A DNA stretch of 64,000 nucleotides from DATATJ01 sp963789075. Its GTDB lineage: Bacteria; Acidobacteriota; Vicinamibacteria; Vicinamibacterales; CAVVIG01. The stretch's first letter is position 1. Each line of letters opens with the position of its first letter. Shown piece after piece: positions 54,221 to 63,981 of this stretch. The notes beneath the pieces were generated by a model. The model had not been told where the DNA came from. It made no database searches and worked only from the letters and a program-made list of their open reading frames with translations. Both the position numbers and the translations under genes were made by a program. The stretch is taken from NCBI GenBank assembly GCA_963789075.1, contig CAWBJQ010000005.1, forward strand, positions 73,477 to 137,476, in the 5' to 3' direction.

Positions 54221-55453
54221 TCATATGACATGAATCAGTAAACCGTCCCTAAGCTTCGGCTCGAACCACGTGCTCTTCGGCGGCATGATCGCGCCGGCGT
54301 CCGACACGTTCATCAGATCGGCCACGCTGACCGGATATAGCGAGAAGGCGACCGCCGCCTTGCCCGAGTCCACGAGCTTCTCGAGCTCGCCGGTCCCACG
54401 CGCGCCGCCGACGAAATCGATCCGCTTGTCTGTGCGGACGTCGGCAATCTTGAGCACGGGCTCGAGCAGCCAGTCCTGCAACACGCTGACGTCGAGCGAG
54501 CCGATCGCGTCGGCCGCGTTCACTTCGACACGCAGCCGGATCGTGTGCCACGCGTGCTGCACATACATGGCGATCTCGCCCCGCGCCGCAGGCGTCGCCG
54601 GCCCCGCCTCGACTTCGAACCGCTCGCGCACGGCGCTCATGAACGCGTCCGGCGTGAGGCCGGCCAGATCTTTGACGATCCGGTTGTAGGGAAGAATTTG
54701 CACCTGATCGTGCGGGAAGGCCACCGCCAGAAACGTCGTGTAGTCCGCATCGTCGCCGAGGGAGGTGCGCGTGATGGCCCGGTCGCGGATGTCGGAACGG
54801 GCGCGCGCCGCGCTGGCGGCGCGATGATGGCCGTCGGCGATGTAGAGCGCCGGCACGCGGCCGAAGGCGAGGATCAACCTATCGCGTTCGGCACCACCAA
54901 CGGGCCACAGCGTGTGACGGACGCCGTCCGATGCCTCGAAATCGTAGAGCGCGGGCTCGGTCGTCACGCGCGCCGCGATCGCATCGACCTGCGCCGAGGC
55001 GCGGTAGGTGAGAAAGACAGGTCCCGTCTGCGCCCCCAGGGCGAGCATGTGCCGGGTGCGATCGTCTTCCTTGTCGCGCCGCGTGCGCTCGTGCTTCTTA
55101 ATGACGTCGTGATCGTACTCGTCGAGCGAATAGCAGGCCGCGAGGCCGGTCTGTTCGTGCGCGCCCATCTTGAGCCGGTAGAAGTACACGCTCGGCTCTT
55201 CCTCGAGCACCAGCGCGTGCTTCTTCAGCTTCTCGAAATTGTCGGCGGCGCGCTCGTACACCACGTCGGCATACGGATCGGTGCCGGCCGGCAGCTCCAA
55301 CTCGGCACGCGAGACGCGCAAAAAACTGAGCGGATTGTCCTCGGCGAGCGCGCGCGCTTCGTCGACGCTGACAACGTCGTAGGGGACCGCCGCGACACAC
55401 GAAACGTCGGCCGTTTTCGGACGGAGGGCACGGAACGGATAAAGCGTCGCCAT
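54221..55453 (-). CDS. DUF1015 family protein (serine-synthesis neighbour)
   Basis: 410 residues, intact. It begins ATLYPFRALRPKTADVSCVAAVPYDVVS and continues with NPLSFLRVSRAELELP, KKHERTRRDKEDDRTRHMLALGAQTGPVFL, LYIADGHHRAASAARAR and TFLAVAFPHDQVQILPYNR, all characteristic of DUF1015. ADGHHR is a conserved H-x-R-type motif that may be catalytic. I recall DUF1015 genes beside serA/serC in several phyla, and some relatives of this fold are annotated as SerK-like or ParB-like kinases; a phosphate-transfer role in serine metabolism is plausible but not shown here. Confidence 0.88.
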   Translation of the reverse strand: MATLYPFRALRPKTADVSCVAAVPYDVVSVDEARALAEDNPLSFLRVSRAELELPAGTDPYADVVYERAADNFEKLKKHALVLEEEPSVYFYRLKMGAHEQTGLAACYSLDEYDHDVIKKHERTRRDKEDDRTRHMLALGAQTGPVFLTYRASAQVDAIAARVTTEPALYDFEASDGVRHTLWPVGGAERDRLILAFGRVPALYIADGHHRAASAARARSDIRDRAITRTSLGDDADYTTFLAVAFPHDQVQILPYNRIVKDLAGLTPDAFMSAVRERFEVEAGPATPAARGEIAMYVQHAWHTIRLRVEVNAADAIGSLDVSVLQDWLLEPVLKIADVRTDKRIDFVGGARGTGELEKLVDSGKAAVAFSLYPVSVADLMNVSDAGAIMPPKSTWFEPKLRDGLLIHVI

Positions 55454-55533
55454 GGGGCTGAAATTATATGCCAGTGCGTCGCGAAAGAAGCTGGGATAGC
55501 GGGCTCGTGCTTCGATCGGCTCGTCAGATGATC

Positions 55534-55570
55534 TTCATCACGAAGCCAGGAAGAGCACGGAGATCATGGA
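55534..55570. repeat. Half-copy of the CACGAAG-type repeat
   Basis: A single left arm (CATCACGAAGCCAGGAAGAG followed by CACGGAGATC) without a clear right arm, in the 132-base gap between malQ and the DUF1015 gene. Confidence 0.5.
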
Positions 55571-55585
55571 GACATTAAGGCAACG

Positions 55586-57168
55586 CTACAGGCGACGGTG
55601 CGCGGCCGTCCACTCGTGCAGAGTGTCCCGCCGCTCGCGCGCTTCCGGCACATCGTCCAGGCGATCGCACAGCCATGGAAGCTTGAACGTCCAGTTGCCT
55701 GCGCTGACGGTCGCCGGTTCATTGATACGCTCCCGCCAGCCGAACACATCCTGCACGGGCAGCAGCAGCAGATTGGAGCCAGAGGCAAAGAGCGCCTCGA
55801 GAATCGCGTCGCGCACGATCGGATTGTACGGCGCACTCTCGATCGAGGCGCCGTCGCTCATCCGCAGCAAGGTCGGCAGCCGCGCGGCCTTGGCTCGCTC
55901 GGCGGCCGGCGCCTGCTCCCACCACACGATCAGCGGTTCGGTGTCGTGAGTGCCGGAGGTCGCGACCGATGTCGGCGGATATTCGGCGGGATCGCGAAAC
56001 GGCTGTCCGTCGACATGCCAGTGGCGCTCCCAACGGAATACGCAGAAGCCGGGCACGCGCAGTCGCGCCAGCGACGCGCGCACGAAGTCGGGGACCGTGC
56101 CGAGATCCTCAGCGATGATCTCAGCGCCCGCCTCTCTGAACAGCCCGAGCAGCCGCTCGCCAAGCGCGAGTCTGATCGTCCTCGTGCGCGGGCGTGAAAA
56201 ACGGGGCGCTGCCGTCACGCGGGCGACCGTAGGTGCGGTAAAAGCCGACCAGGTGATCGATGCGATAGCCGTCGAAGAGATCGGCGCTGCGCCGCGCGCG
56301 CTCGCGCAGCCACCGGAAATCGTCGCGGGCAATGACGTCCCAGCGATAGGCGGGCATGCCCCAGTCCTGTCCGGTGGCGCTGAAGGCATCGGGCGGCGCG
56401 CCGACCGACGCATCGAGATGGAACTGGTGCTGCCGCGCCCAGACGTCCGCGCTGTCGCCGTCCACCATGAAGGGCAGATCGCCGAACAACGCGACGCCGC
56501 CCGCGGCGTCGCGCGCCTGACGCCACTGGGTGCCGGCCAGCCATTGCAGGTACTGCCAGTAGAGCACCTCGCGGGCCAGATCGCGGCGCGCGCGGTCGAT
56601 CGCGGCCGGCTCGCGGCGCTGCAGATCGAGCGGCCAGTCGGTCCATCCGCGCTCGCCTTCGCGCGCGTGCAGCGCCCGGAACAGGCCGTAGTCGTCGAGC
56701 CACCATGCCTGATCGGCGATGAAGGAACGCAGCCCGTCGGCACGCGCGGTATCGCGCTCCCACTCAGCGTCGACGAACCGATCGAAGGCGCGGCGGAATG
56801 CGGCGTTCTTCAGCGCGCGGATCTTCGCGTGGTCGATATGGCGGGCGTTGCGCACGGCCTCGCAGCCGCCGCCGATCCCCATCGTCGAGCGCGGCCTCGC
56901 CTCCAGCCGCCGTGAATTCCGGCACGGCGCACAGGCTGATGAAGATCGGATCGATCGCCATCGCGCTGATGGCGGAGTACGGCGAGCTCTGGCCGGGCGC
57001 CATCTCGTTGATCGGCAGTAGCTGCAGCACGCTGCCGCCGGCGGCCGACAGCCAGGCCGCCGTCGCCGGAATGTCCCCGATTTCGCCGATGCCCCAGCTC
57101 GCGCTGGACGCGCAGGAGAACAGCGGGATGAGCAGACCCGCGCGGCGGCGGCCGAACAGATCACTCAT
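55586..57168 (-). CDS. malQ: 4-alpha-glucanotransferase (amylomaltase), frame broken twice
   Basis: About 526 residues. GH77 landmarks: GLLIPLFSCASSASWGIGEIGD and LQLLPINEMAPGQSSPYSAIS at the N-terminus, WLDDYGLFRAL, VALFGDLPFMVDGDSADVWA, the nucleophile Asp in LFDGYRIDHLVGFYRTYGRP, acid/base Glu in EIIAEDLGTVPDFV, and the stabilising Asp in ATSGTHDTEPLIVWWE. Extra bases near 56862 and 56166 break the frame. It moves maltosyl units between glucans in glycogen or maltodextrin metabolism. Its ATG overlaps the TGA of the upstream aminotransferase gene (ATGA), although the two pathways are unrelated. Confidence 0.92.
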
Positions 57169-58351
57169 GACCCGCCAACGTTGCAATCGAAGTGCCGCAG
57201 AACGCACTCGATCGCGTCTGCGAATATCGCGGGCGGCGACAGCAGGCTCACGACCAGGTACGACTCGCGCGCGAAGTCAAAAAAATAGCCGGGATGCATC
57301 AGCACGCCGTCGCGTTCGAGCAGCGTGAGCACGAGATCTTCTTCCGGCTGCAGCGACGGCACCTGCACGACCGCATACCAGCCGCCTTCGCTGCGCAGCG
57401 CGCGGCAGGACGGTGTGCCCGCCACGCGGTCGCTCAGATAGCCGTAATTCGCCCGCACCCGCGCGGCGATTTGCCGCACGCACCGGCGCACCGGCGGCCA
57501 GCAGCTCCGCGGCCGATGCCTGCACGGGAGTCGAGACAGATAGATACGTATCGCACACCAGCTCGAGGCGATCGAGCGCCGCCGCCACGAGCCGATCCGG
57601 ACCCGCGACGCCGATCCAACCCAATTTGACCTGAGGCAGGCCGACAGACTTCGACAAACCGCCGAGCGAGAACGCCAGCACGTCGCGGCGGTCGAGCACC
57701 CGGCCGGCGCGTGCCGCCGCGCCGGGCTCCAACTCGTAGTCGGCAAACACTTCGTCCGCGATCAGGGCCACATCGCGCGGCGCGCACAGCTCGGCCAGCC
57801 GATCGAGCTCGTGCTGTTTCACGAACGAGCCGGTGGGATTGTTGGGGCTGACCAGCAGCACCGCGCGCGTGCGTGACGACAGCGCGCCCTCGATGCTCGC
57901 GAAGTCGATCGACCATCTGCCGTGGTAATCCAGATCGTACGGACGCGCGACGACGCCCTCGAGCCGTGTGAGGTGATCGAAGAGCGGATAGCTGGGCCGC
58001 GGCACCAGCACCTCGTCTCCCGCGTCGGCGAGGAGCTTGAACAGCCAGCCGTACGCGTCGCTGGTGCTCGCCGTCAGCACGACGCGATCGGCGGCGATCG
58101 CGACGCCACGGCGGGCGTAGTCGTCCGAGACCGCCTGCCGCGCGGAGGGCAGCCCGAATGGCCGCGGGTCGTATCGGAGCCCGCGCGGATCGGCGAGCGG
58201 CGCCAGCAGCGCGGGCGGATAGGCAATGCCGGCCCGCGTGGGATTCGATTCGGTCAGGTCGAGGATCGGCTCCGCCCGCCGCACGCCGCGCGGCCACGGC
58301 GGCCGCGAGCCGATTTGCGCCGAGCTGACCTGGCACCCGCTCCGAGAACAT
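57165..58351 (-). CDS. PLP-dependent class I/II aminotransferase, frame broken twice
   Basis: About 394 residues from the ATG at 58351 (MFSERVPGQLGANRLAAAV). Features: ILDLTESNPTRAGIAYP, VLTASTSDAYGWLFKLLADAGDEVLVPRPSYPLFD, LLVSPNNPTGSFVKQHEL, LIADEVFADYEL and the PLP lysine in FSLGGLSKSVGLPQVKLGWI. Extra bases near 58286 and 57480 break it at both ends; the C-terminus GGWYAVVQVPSL and GVLMHPGYFFDF is complete. It belongs with aspartate/alanine-type aminotransferases; the substrate is not determined. Its stop overlaps the malQ start. Confidence 0.85.
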
Positions 58352-58484
58352 CGGCTTGCAGAATATCGCGAAATCAGCGCTCGCACCTCCGTCAGCCGTT
58401 TTCATGTCTTCGCAATATCCGGCTTCTGCCTTCGGGTAACGCTCCCGCCTTCGCGCGACACCAAATCGCAAACGGCTCTAGAGA

Positions 58485-60497
58485 TCAGGGAATGATCTCG
58501 ACGCGTTCGATGACGTCGCCCTCGAGAATGCGATCGACGATCTCGATGCCGTTGAGCACCTGCCCGAACACCGTGTATTCGTGATCCAGACGCGGATTGT
58601 CGACGGTGTCGATGAAGATCTGCGCGTCGCCCGTATCGTGGCCGCGCGTGGAGATGCCAACCGCGCCGCGGACGTGGGGCCACAGCCCGAGCTCGTCGCG
58701 CATGAACCACGAGTCGCCGATGTACTCGTTCGCCCCGGGGCTGCCTCCCTGAATCACGAAGTTCGGGACGATGCGATGAAAGGTGAGGCCGTTGTAGTAG
58801 CCCGTCTCGGCCAGGTGCACGAACCGCAGGACCGTCGCGGGCGCGTCTTTGGTGAACAGCGCGAGATCGAAGATCCCGACGCCGCGAATCGTCACGCGGG
58901 CGCGCGGCGAGGCGAGCCGGCGCAGATCGTCGGCGTTGAAATCCGGGGCTTGCGGTGCACCATGCGCCTTCGCCGGCGGCACAGACGCGCCCAGCTTGCG
59001 CGAGCGTGTCGGAGATGGCGGCCCGCGCGTCGTGGGAGTTGTCGAATCCTTCCTCGACCAGCCGCTGCAGCGCGCTCTTGAGCGCCGGCACCGCGGTGTC
59101 GCGCGCCTCCGTCCCGGCGAGCGCCATCGCGGCCGCGCGCTGCGCCTGATGTCCGCGACGCGCCAACGCGGCCACGTAGAGCGCATCGTCGCCGTGACCG
59201 GCGACCTTCACGAGACCCTCGAGCGCGGCCTCGCAGACGTTGTCGTCCTCGTCGGCCGCCAACTTTTCGAGAGCGGCGCGATCGGCGAGGAGGGCCGCTG
59301 CGCGCGCGGCGTACATGCGCAGTTGCCAGACGTGCGACGCGGTGAACTGTGGCAGCACAGCCGAGGCTCGATCGCGGTTCGCCGTGGCGAGCGCGACGAG
59401 CGCATGCGCGGCGCGGTGCCAGCCGCGCGGCTCTCCGGCCTGCGACATATCGTCGACGGTCCGCTCGAGCGCGGCCACCGCATCTGCGAGAGCCGCCGCA
59501 TTGCGCGAGCTGGTCGAGCGCCGTGAGATCGACTTGCGTATCGCGATCTTTCACCGCGCCCACCAGCGCCGGGCAGGCCTCATGGCCCGCCGCATTCCGG
59601 AGGCTACGGACGGCTTCGAGCCTCACCATCGCGGCCTCGTCTGCCAGTCCGGTCTTCACGATCGACGCGAGCGCCGACACGTCTGGGTCCGCGGTCGTCC
59701 GCTCGGCCGCCGGCATGCCGGCGGCGCGCATCGCGAGCCGGCGCACTTGCGCATCGGGATCCTGCGCGGTCCGGCGAATCACGCCGGCGTCGGCAGCGCC
59801 GGCCGTGATGAGCGCGTCGAGCGCGAGGCGCCGGACGCGCGCGCCGTTTGTCGCCTCCAACGGCCGGAGCGTGGAGAGGTCGACGAGCGCCGCGACCGCG
59901 TCGGGGCCAGGAGTCCACAGCTTGTGCTGCCGCCGGACGAGCGTCTCGAGACCGGCGGCCACACCGAGCCGGTCGGCGATGGAGGCGCGCCGTCCTATTT
60001 CGTCCAGCAGCCTGTGTGCGACCGCACTGTCTTCGGCCGCGGTCTGTGTACGGCAGGCGCCCCAGGGTCTGACAGATGACGGCGCGCACGTCAGGGTCGG
60101 CCTCGACATCGAGCCGCGCATCGAGCGCACGGACGATCGGATCAACGGCGCCTGCGGGTGGCGACGTCTTCCAGCCGACGGCCGCCTGTCCGAGCGCATT
60201 CGCCGCTTCGGCGCGCACTTCGGGCAATGGATGTTTCAGCGATGGCAGAATGTCCGCGACGAGGGCGGGCCGCTCGAGGCGGCCGAGCGCGCGGACGGCG
60301 ACGAGCGCGGTGTCCGCGTCGCCGCTGTGGACGCCGGCGCGGATGACGGCCAGGTCGCGCGGCGTGGGCGCGCGCCGATCTTCCGCCTGCAGAATCGCCA
60401 GCCGCCCTGAGGCCGGCGCCTGCGCCGCGGCGGTCGACCCGAGGAGCAGGAGCGCGAACACCCACGGCGCACGCAGCCGGGACTCGCGCATTTTCAT
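58485..60497 (-). CDS. HEAT-repeat protein fused to a cyclophilin-type peptidyl-prolyl isomerase, frame broken three times
   Basis: About 669 residues. A signal-like segment (APWVFALLLLGSTAAAQA) is followed by about 470 residues of HEAT-like helix pairs (DTALVAVRALGRLERPALVADILPSLKHPL, ARVRRLALDALITAGAADAGVI, AAMVRLEAVRSLRNAAGHEAC, ALYVAALARRGHQAQRAAAMAL). The last 180 residues form a cyclophilin domain: FDLALFTKDAPATVLRFVHLAE, GLTFHRIVPNFVIQGGSPG, and HEYTVFGQVLNGIEIVDRIL. Three single extra bases (near 60046, 59502 and 58990) break it. It probably acts in the periplasm as a folding factor on a helical scaffold. Confidence 0.87.
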
Positions 60498-60514
60498 GGT
60501 CGGCAATGCTTGTT

Positions 60515-60553
60515 TATGACGAAACCACGAAGCTCACGAAGTCACGAAGAAAT
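60515..60553. repeat. Half-copy of the CACGAAG-type repeat
   Basis: A single arm (GACGAAACCACGAAGCTCAC followed by GAAGTCACGAAG) in the gap between the M49 peptidase and the HEAT-cyclophilin genes. Confidence 0.5.
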
Positions 60554-60572
60554 TCGATTAGGCGTCGTGGAA

Positions 60573-62558
60573 CTATCCCCGAAGATCCCGTGTCGCCGCT
60601 GAGTACTCGAGCATCTGCGTCGCGAGATCCATCGGATACGAGATCGCGACGTCCACGATCGCGCCGGTGGCATCCACCATCGGGCTCAACTTCGGCATGA
60701 CGAAGCCGGTGTACGACGGCAGGTGCAGATGGTCGACGCGCGCGACGATCTCGTCGCGCAGCGCCGGATCGAAATGCACGCCGTACGTCTCGAACAGATC
60801 TTTCGCCGCCGCGTAGTCGCCCTGCGCTTTGATCCGCTGCACGTCGGCCAGCAGCGTTCCGACGCCGTCACGAAACGCCTGCGGATCGACCATGACATAG
60901 TACGTCTTGCCGTCGCGCACCCGGACGTCGATCGCGCGCGTATGGGCAATCAGCCAGCGGACGATCATCTGCCGGTTGCGCATGTGGTCTTCTTCGATCT
61001 GCGTCCCCTCGCGAATGCGGCGCAGCTGCACGAGCGCGTTCCGCGCGTACGACTCGTATTCGGTGCGGACGATGGTGTCGTGATCCTCTTCGGGCACGAG
61101 ACCGAGCTCGGCCAGCTTGCGCTCGGGCAGGAAATAGAGCGCCACCAGATCGGCGCGCGACTCCTCGATCGCGGAGTATTGCTCTTTCAGCGCGTTCTGC
61201 GGATTGCCGTTCAGATGCGCCTCGACCTTCCCCGATCCGTGCCCGATCACCTCGTGCATGTTCGTCGTGAGCTCGGACGCCAGCGCTCCCCATTTCTCGG
61301 CGCGCGCCGCTTCCTCTGGCGTCCACGAAAACTCTCTGCGGTACTCGGGCACCGTGGATTTGTCGTACGCCTCGTTCACGTTCGTCAGCGACACCGACTT
61401 GCTGCCGTACCGTTCACGGATGCGCTGATCGTTGGGCAGATTGATGCCGACCGGTGTGATCGGACCGGAATCGCCGGTTTCGATCACGACGTCGATGGCG
61501 TTCGCCGTCACGCCGTGGACGCCCGCCTTCCGGTACTTGGGATCCCAGGGCATCCGATCCTCGAACCACTGCGCGTTTGCCGCGATCTTCTGGATCTCCG
61601 TCGTCTTCTCCCGATTGACGTACGACACGAGCGACTCCCACGCGCCTTTGATGCCGCGCGCGTCGAGGTACACCTCGACGAAGCCATTGATCGTGTCGAC
61701 CGGCGACGCCTTGTCCTGCACCCACGCGATGTCGTAGGCCTCCCGATCGGCGTCCGCGCCCGTCTCGTAGAACCGGACCAGGGCCCCCAGCGCCTTCGCC
61801 ATCGACGGCGGCGCGTAAGGGATCGCCGCGCGCAAATGCGCGACGATCGCGGCGATCGCTCCGCCGTACCGGCCGCCGATGCAGTACACCTCTTCGACGA
61901 TGCGGCCGCCGGTGTTGACGAGGCGCGAGTTGAGCGGATGCTCCTCCTCGAACCCGTCGAGGTCGCGCATCGTGACGCCGACATAGAGGTTATTGGCGCT
62001 CGACGCCAGGATGTCCTCGCCGGCCGGCGGCGTCTTGTTCGTCACGGTTGGTTCGAAGCGAAGGTCGAAGAACATCGGCGCAAGTCGTTGCAGCAGGTCG
62101 TCGAGCGTCTCACCGTCCCGCACTGGAAGCCTCGCGCCATCGTCCTGTGCCGCACGCGCGGCAGCGGCGAACGCGTCGGGCGTGCACGTAAGGACGAACT
62201 TGCGCGCGGTGAGGTTGTTGTACGGACCGGTGTTGATCCAGAACAGCTTCGTGTAGCGCTCGATCTCGGCACGCGTGGGCGCGTCCACGCGCTGCCCGTG
62301 CGTGACAATCGCCTCGAGGACGTCGCGCATCTCGAGACCGTGCGCGTACCGCTGGTCGTAAAAAATGTCGCGTCCGGCGACCGCTGCCTGATAGAGGTGC
62401 CAGACCAGCACCTTCTCGTTGAGCGGCAGATCGGCAAAGCCATCCGCGTAGAGCTGGACGACCGCAGCTTCGTCGATCCGCTCGAGCAGGTACCGGCGGT
62501 CCGCCGGGGCGGCGGGGCCGGGCGGCGCAGACGTATCGGGGACGGGCGATGTCGTCAT
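60573..62558 (-). CDS. Dipeptidyl peptidase III-like zinc peptidase (M49)
   Basis: 661 residues from the ATG at 62558. The M49 zinc motif is H-E-V-I-G-H in ELTTNMHEVIGHGSGKVEAHL, with the second ligand region AIEESRADLVALYFL about 50 residues later; the family pattern is HExxGH plus EExRAE/D. INTGPYNNLTARKFV and INLPNDQRIRERYGSKSVSL also match. No signal peptide is visible, so it is probably cytoplasmic. It removes dipeptides from the N-termini of short peptides. It lies 46 bases after the beta-CASP nuclease gene. Confidence 0.9.
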   Translation of the reverse strand: MTTSPVPDTSAPPGPAAPADRRYLLERIDEAAVVQLYADGFADLPLNEKVLVWHLYQAAVAGRDIFYDQRYAHGLEMRDVLEAIVTHGQRVDAPTRAEIERYTKLFWINTGPYNNLTARKFVLTCTPDAFAAAARAAQDDGARLPVRDGETLDDLLQRLAPMFFDLRFEPTVTNKTPPAGEDILASSANNLYVGVTMRDLDGFEEEHPLNSRLVNTGGRIVEEVYCIGGRYGGAIAAIVAHLRAAIPYAPPSMAKALGALVRFYETGADADREAYDIAWVQDKASPVDTINGFVEVYLDARGIKGAWESLVSYVNREKTTEIQKIAANAQWFEDRMPWDPKYRKAGVHGVTANAIDVVIETGDSGPITPVGINLPNDQRIRERYGSKSVSLTNVNEAYDKSTVPEYRREFSWTPEEAARAEKWGALASELTTNMHEVIGHGSGKVEAHLNGNPQNALKEQYSAIEESRADLVALYFLPERKLAELGLVPEEDHDTIVRTEYESYARNALVQLRRIREGTQIEEDHMRNRQMIVRWLIAHTRAIDVRVRDGKTYYVMVDPQAFRDGVGTLLADVQRIKAQGDYAAAKDLFETYGVHFDPALRDEIVARVDHLHLPSYTGFVMPKLSPMVDATGAIVDVAISYPMDLATQMLEYSAATRDLRG

Positions 62559-62604
62559 GAATCTCCACCAATCGGATCGGCTAATGGGAATGTGACCTTG
62601 CTCT

Positions 62605-63981
62605 TCACGGCAGCTGCACCCGCTCGAGGTACTCGGCAACGTGCACCGGCCAACCGAGCTTCGTCACAATCGACGCCCTGAGTGCCTCGAGCCCCGCCGG
62701 CTCGCCGTGCACGAGGTACGTCATCGACGGCGAGCGCGCGAAGCCGGAGAGCCAGCGCATGATCTCTCCCGCGTCCGCGTGCGCCGACATCGAGTCGACC
62801 TTGGTCACGTGCGCGAGCACCGGCACCACCTCGCCGTGCAGCTTGACCTGTTTGGCCCCGTCCACGAGCAGCCGCCCGCGCGTACCGGCGGCCTGGTAGC
62901 CGACGAACAACACGGTGTTTTTCGGATCGGGCAGGCACGCTTCGAGGTGCTGCAGCACGCGCCCGCCGGTCGCCATACCGCTCGCGGCGATGACGATCGC
63001 CGGCTGACTCGACGCGACGAGGTCCATCGACTCCTGCGGCGACGCGATCACCGTCAGCCGCTCGGTCGAGAACGTCGACACTCGCCGCGCTTCCGGCTTC
63101 ATGTCTGCATCGAGCTCGTTCGAGCGCTGGGAATAGAACTGCAGCGCACCCGCCGCCATCGGGCTGTCGACGTACACCGGCAGCACCGGAATGCGCCGCT
63201 CGTGCTCGAGGCGACGAAGCCAATACAGCACTTCTTCCACACGGCCGATCGCGAACGACGGGATGATCAGTTTGCCGCCACGCTGCGCCGCCTCGTTGAT
63301 GATCGCCGCCAGCTTCGCGCCATCGTCGTCCGCCTCGTGCAGACGATCGCCGTACGTGGATTCGACCAGCAGCACGTCCGCGTCGGCAACCGGCGACGGA
63401 TCGGGCAGCACTGGACGTCCGTAACGCCCGAGATCACCACCGAAAAGATACGTTTTGCCGCCGACGCGCACCCGCGCATACGCCGATCCCAGCAGGTGTC
63501 CGGCGTTGATGAACTCCACCTCCAGGCCGGGCACGACCGGGACCGGACGGTCGTAGCCGACCGGCTGCAGCTGGGTGAGCGCACGCGCGGCGTCGAGCTC
63601 GGTGTAGAGCGGCAGCGCCGGGTGATGCCTCGAGTAGCCGCGCTTGTTCGCCTGGCGCGCGTCCTCTTCCTGGATGTGCGCGGAGTCGGGCAACACTAGC
63701 GAGCAGAGCTCGCCCGTGCCGGGCGTGCAGAACACGCGTCCGCGGAATCCGGCACCCACCAGGCGCGGGAGATAGCCGCAATGATCGAGATGCGCGTGCG
63801 TCAGGATCACCGCGTCGATGCGGCGCGGATCGATCGGCAGCGCCGCCCAGTTCCGCAGGCGCAGCTCCTTGAGCCCCTGAAACAGACCGCAGTCCACCAG
63901 CACGCGATGAGTGCCGAGATCGATAAGGTGCTTCGAGCCGGTGACCGTGCCGGCGGCACCCAGAAACGTCAACGAGGGCAT
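62605..63981 (-). CDS. Beta-CASP metallo-beta-lactamase-fold RNA nuclease
   Basis: 458 residues (an in-frame GTG one codon upstream, at 63984, is possible). The fold begins SLTFLGAAGTVTGSKHLIDLG; the zinc motif is LTHAHLDHCGYLPRLV, followed by INAGHLLGSAYARVRVGG and LLVESTYGDRLHE. The beta-CASP cap starts near residue 200 and contains VIAASGMATGGRVLQHLE, and the C-terminal motif is VDSMSAHADAGEIMRWL. This is the YSH1/CPSF73-like bacterial class that processes or degrades RNA. It is the first of two minus-strand genes with the M49 peptidase gene. Confidence 0.92.
   Translation of the reverse strand: MPSLTFLGAAGTVTGSKHLIDLGTHRVLVDCGLFQGLKELRLRNWAALPIDPRRIDAVILTHAHLDHCGYLPRLVGAGFRGRVFCTPGTGELCSLVLPDSAHIQEEDARQANKRGYSRHHPALPLYTELDAARALTQLQPVGYDRPVPVVPGLEVEFINAGHLLGSAYARVRVGGKTYLFGGDLGRYGRPVLPDPSPVADADVLLVESTYGDRLHEADDDGAKLAAIINEAAQRGGKLIIPSFAIGRVEEVLYWLRRLEHERRIPVLPVYVDSPMAAGALQFYSQRSNELDADMKPEARRVSTFSTERLTVIASPQESMDLVASSQPAIVIAASGMATGGRVLQHLEACLPDPKNTVLFVGYQAAGTRGRLLVDGAKQVKLHGEVVPVLAHVTKVDSMSAHADAGEIMRWLSGFARSPSMTYLVHGEPAGLEALRASIVTKLGWPVHVAEYLERVQLP

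Noticed and set aside
496..60497. Pervasive programmed +1 frameshifting as an explanation for the broken genes
   Set aside because: The consistent +1 direction is suggestive, but the sites share no slippery codon, stop codon or downstream structure that I can see, and they cluster by region rather than by gene type. Sequencing insertions are simpler.
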